Shown here piece by piece: positions 62,803 through 64,000 of a DNA stretch of 64,000 nt; the first letter of the stretch is position 1, and each line of letters begins with the position of its first letter. The position numbers and the translations under genes are program-made. The notes beneath the pieces were generated by a model. The model had not been told where the DNA came from. It saw only the letters and a list, made by a program, of their open reading frames with translations, and did no database searches. The DNA is from Croceicoccus mobilis. Lineage in GTDB: Bacteria > Pseudomonadota > Alphaproteobacteria > Sphingomonadales > Sphingomonadaceae. The stretch lies in NCBI RefSeq assembly GCF_001661965.1, contig NZ_LYWZ01000020.1, positions 248,001 to 312,000 of the forward strand, in the 5' to 3' direction.

Positions 62803-64000
62803 ATGGCTAATGCGATTTCGGCGAACCGCGCGGAACTTTTGGCGATCGCCAACGCGGTTGCATCGGAAAAGATGATCGACAAGTCCATCGTGATCGAAGC
62901 GATGGAAGAAGCGATCCAGAAGTCTGCCCGCAACCGCTACGGCGCGGAAAACGATATTCGCGCCAAGCTCGATCCGCAGACCGGCGACCTGCGCCTGTGG
63001 CGCGTGGTCGAGGTGGTCGAAGAGGTCGAGGACTATTTCAAGCAGGTTTCCGTCGAGCAGGCGCAGAAGCTGCAGGATGGCGCGCAGGTTGGCGACTTCA
63101 TCGTCGATCCGCTGCCGCCGGTCGACCTTGGCCGCATCGACGCGCAGTCGGCAAAGCAGGTGATCTTCCAGAAGGTCCGCGATGCCGAGCGTGATCGCCA
63201 GTACGAGGAATTCAAGGACCGTGCCGGCGAAGTCATCACCGGCGTGATCAAGTCGGTCGAATTCGGTCACGTGATCGTGAACCTCGGCCGCGCCGAAGGC
63301 ATCATCCGCCGCGACCAACAGATCCCGCGCGAAGTCGCCCGTGTCGGCGAACGCATCCGCGCACTGATCCTCAAGGTCGAGCGTTCGAACCGCGGCCCGC
63401 AGATTTTCCTGAGCCGTGCGCACCCCGAGTTCATGAAGAAGCTCTTCGCGCAGGAAGTGCCCGAGATCTACGACGGCATCATCCAGATCAAGGCCGCCGC
63501 CCGCGATCCGGGCAGCCGCGCCAAGATCGGCGTGATCAGCCATGACAGCAGCATCGACCCGGTCGGCGCCTGCGTCGGCATGAAGGGCAGCCGCGTTCAG
63601 GCCGTCGTGCAGGAATTGCAGGGCGAGAAGATCGACATCATTCCCTGGAGTGAGGACACCGCGACTTTCGTGGTGAACGCGCTACAGCCCGCGACTGTCA
63701 GCCGCGTCGTCATCGACGAGGAAGAAAGCCGCATCGAAGTCGTCGTACCCGACGATCAGCTGTCGCTTGCGATCGGTCGCCGCGGTCAGAACGTGCGTCT
63801 GGCTTCGCAGCTGACCGAAAGCCAGATCGACATCATGACCGAGGCGGAATCGAGCGAGAAGCGCTCGAAGGAATTCGCCGAGCGTTCGAAGATGTTCGAA
63901 GAAGAGCTGGACGTCGACGAAACGCTTTCGCAGCTTCTGGTGGCCGAAGGCTTCACCGAGCTGGAGGAAGTGGCCTATGTCGAGCGTGACGAGCTGGCCG
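62803..64000 (+). CDS. nusA: transcription termination/antitermination factor NusA (partial, 3' end outside the window)
   Basis: About 399 codons are present. N-terminal RNA polymerase-binding domain (SEKMIDKSIVIEAMEEAI), S1 domain (ITGVIKSVEFGHVIVNLGRA), KH1 (GACVGMKGSRVQAVVQEL) and KH2 (AIGRRGQNVRLASQLTESQ) are all intact. The C-terminal repeats are cut by the window edge. It follows rimP in the conserved rimP-nusA order. Confidence 0.96.
   Translation, partial: MANAISANRAELLAIANAVASEKMIDKSIVIEAMEEAIQKSARNRYGAENDIRAKLDPQTGDLRLWRVVEVVEEVEDYFKQVSVEQAQKLQDGAQVGDFIVDPLPPVDLGRIDAQSAKQVIFQKVRDAERDRQYEEFKDRAGEVITGVIKSVEFGHVIVNLGRAEGIIRRDQQIPREVARVGERIRALILKVERSNRGPQIFLSRAHPEFMKKLFAQEVPEIYDGIIQIKAAARDPGSRAKIGVISHDSSIDPVGACVGMKGSRVQAVVQELQGEKIDIIPWSEDTATFVVNALQPATVSRVVIDEEESRIEVVVPDDQLSLAIGRRGQNVRLASQLTESQIDIMTEAESSEKRSKEFAERSKMFEEELDVDETLSQLLVAEGFTELEEVAYVERDELA

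Overview
The window is a GC-rich stretch of about 64 kb from an alphaproteobacterial chromosome. It looks like order Sphingomonadales, most likely the Erythrobacteraceae/Sphingomonadaceae. This is inferred from protein character and gene neighbourhoods (infA-maf-RNase E/G-yacG-tRNA-Phe, yajC-secD-secF, rimP-nusA, purC..purS-purQ, a DUF6456 protein, a sphingomonad-style TonB receptor) and was not tested by any search. Genes are tightly packed, with many ATGA start/stop overlaps, and I see no rRNA, CRISPR array or prophage.

Layout. 1-2.4 kb is accessory: the tail of a cobalt-type nitrile hydratase locus (accessory protein plus a CbiM-like cobalt permease), cut by a 5'-truncated IS3-family element and ending at the 3' end of a tRNA-Thr gene. 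2.5-7.3 kb holds a DUF429-like protein, rarA, a PadR regulator with a Gly/Arg-rich N-terminus, a small membrane protein and a GT4 glycosyltransferase. 7.6-16.3 kb is a type II secretion operon, gspC-D-E-F-G-L-M-N, with the minor pseudopilin genes gspH-I-J-K missing. 16.4-19.4 kb carries dps, a PfkB sugar/nucleoside kinase, a LOG phosphoribohydrolase and two tandem paralogous lipoproteins. 19.6-27.2 kb is a purine-synthesis block (purC, purS, purQ) with an M16 protease inside it, followed by a TonB-dependent receptor. 27.5-32.4 kb is the infA-maf-RNase E/G-yacG-tRNA-Phe-uvrC-folE housekeeping run. 32.5-36.3 kb has two convergent multi-pass membrane proteins (DUF2339, DUF475). 36.4-43.5 kb is a complete CecR/YbhGFSR-type ABC efflux operon with its own NodT-type outer-membrane channel. 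43.6-46.9 kb has tRNA-Pro and yajC-secD-secF with a clear intrinsic terminator. 47.2-57.7 kb has a GT2 glycosyltransferase, an XRE/DUF6456 divergent pair, a DUF885 peptidase-like protein, an ABC-F ATPase, SIMPL and PepSY periplasmic proteins and an OmpR-type two-component system. 57.7-62.1 kb is sufE and an enlarged phage-shock-protein (Psp) locus. rimP and the start of nusA close the window.

The most interesting system is the Psp locus. A divergent pspF faces an operon with a textbook sigma-54 promoter (GG-N10-GC), an exact match to the IHF consensus and an upstream inverted repeat at the spacing expected for a PspF enhancer. The operon encodes an uncharacterised 60-residue membrane protein, PspA (with an optional 86-residue N-terminal extension), PspB and PspC. 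Three more small proteins follow that share the PspB plan of one N-terminal membrane helix and a C-terminal helix with a VLERI-like motif. SufE follows the last of these. This looks like an expanded PspB-type envelope-stress array. Other points worth checking are the T2SS without minor pseudopilins, the cobalt/nitrile hydratase remnant at a tRNA boundary, and several regulatory palindromes placed directly before regulator genes.
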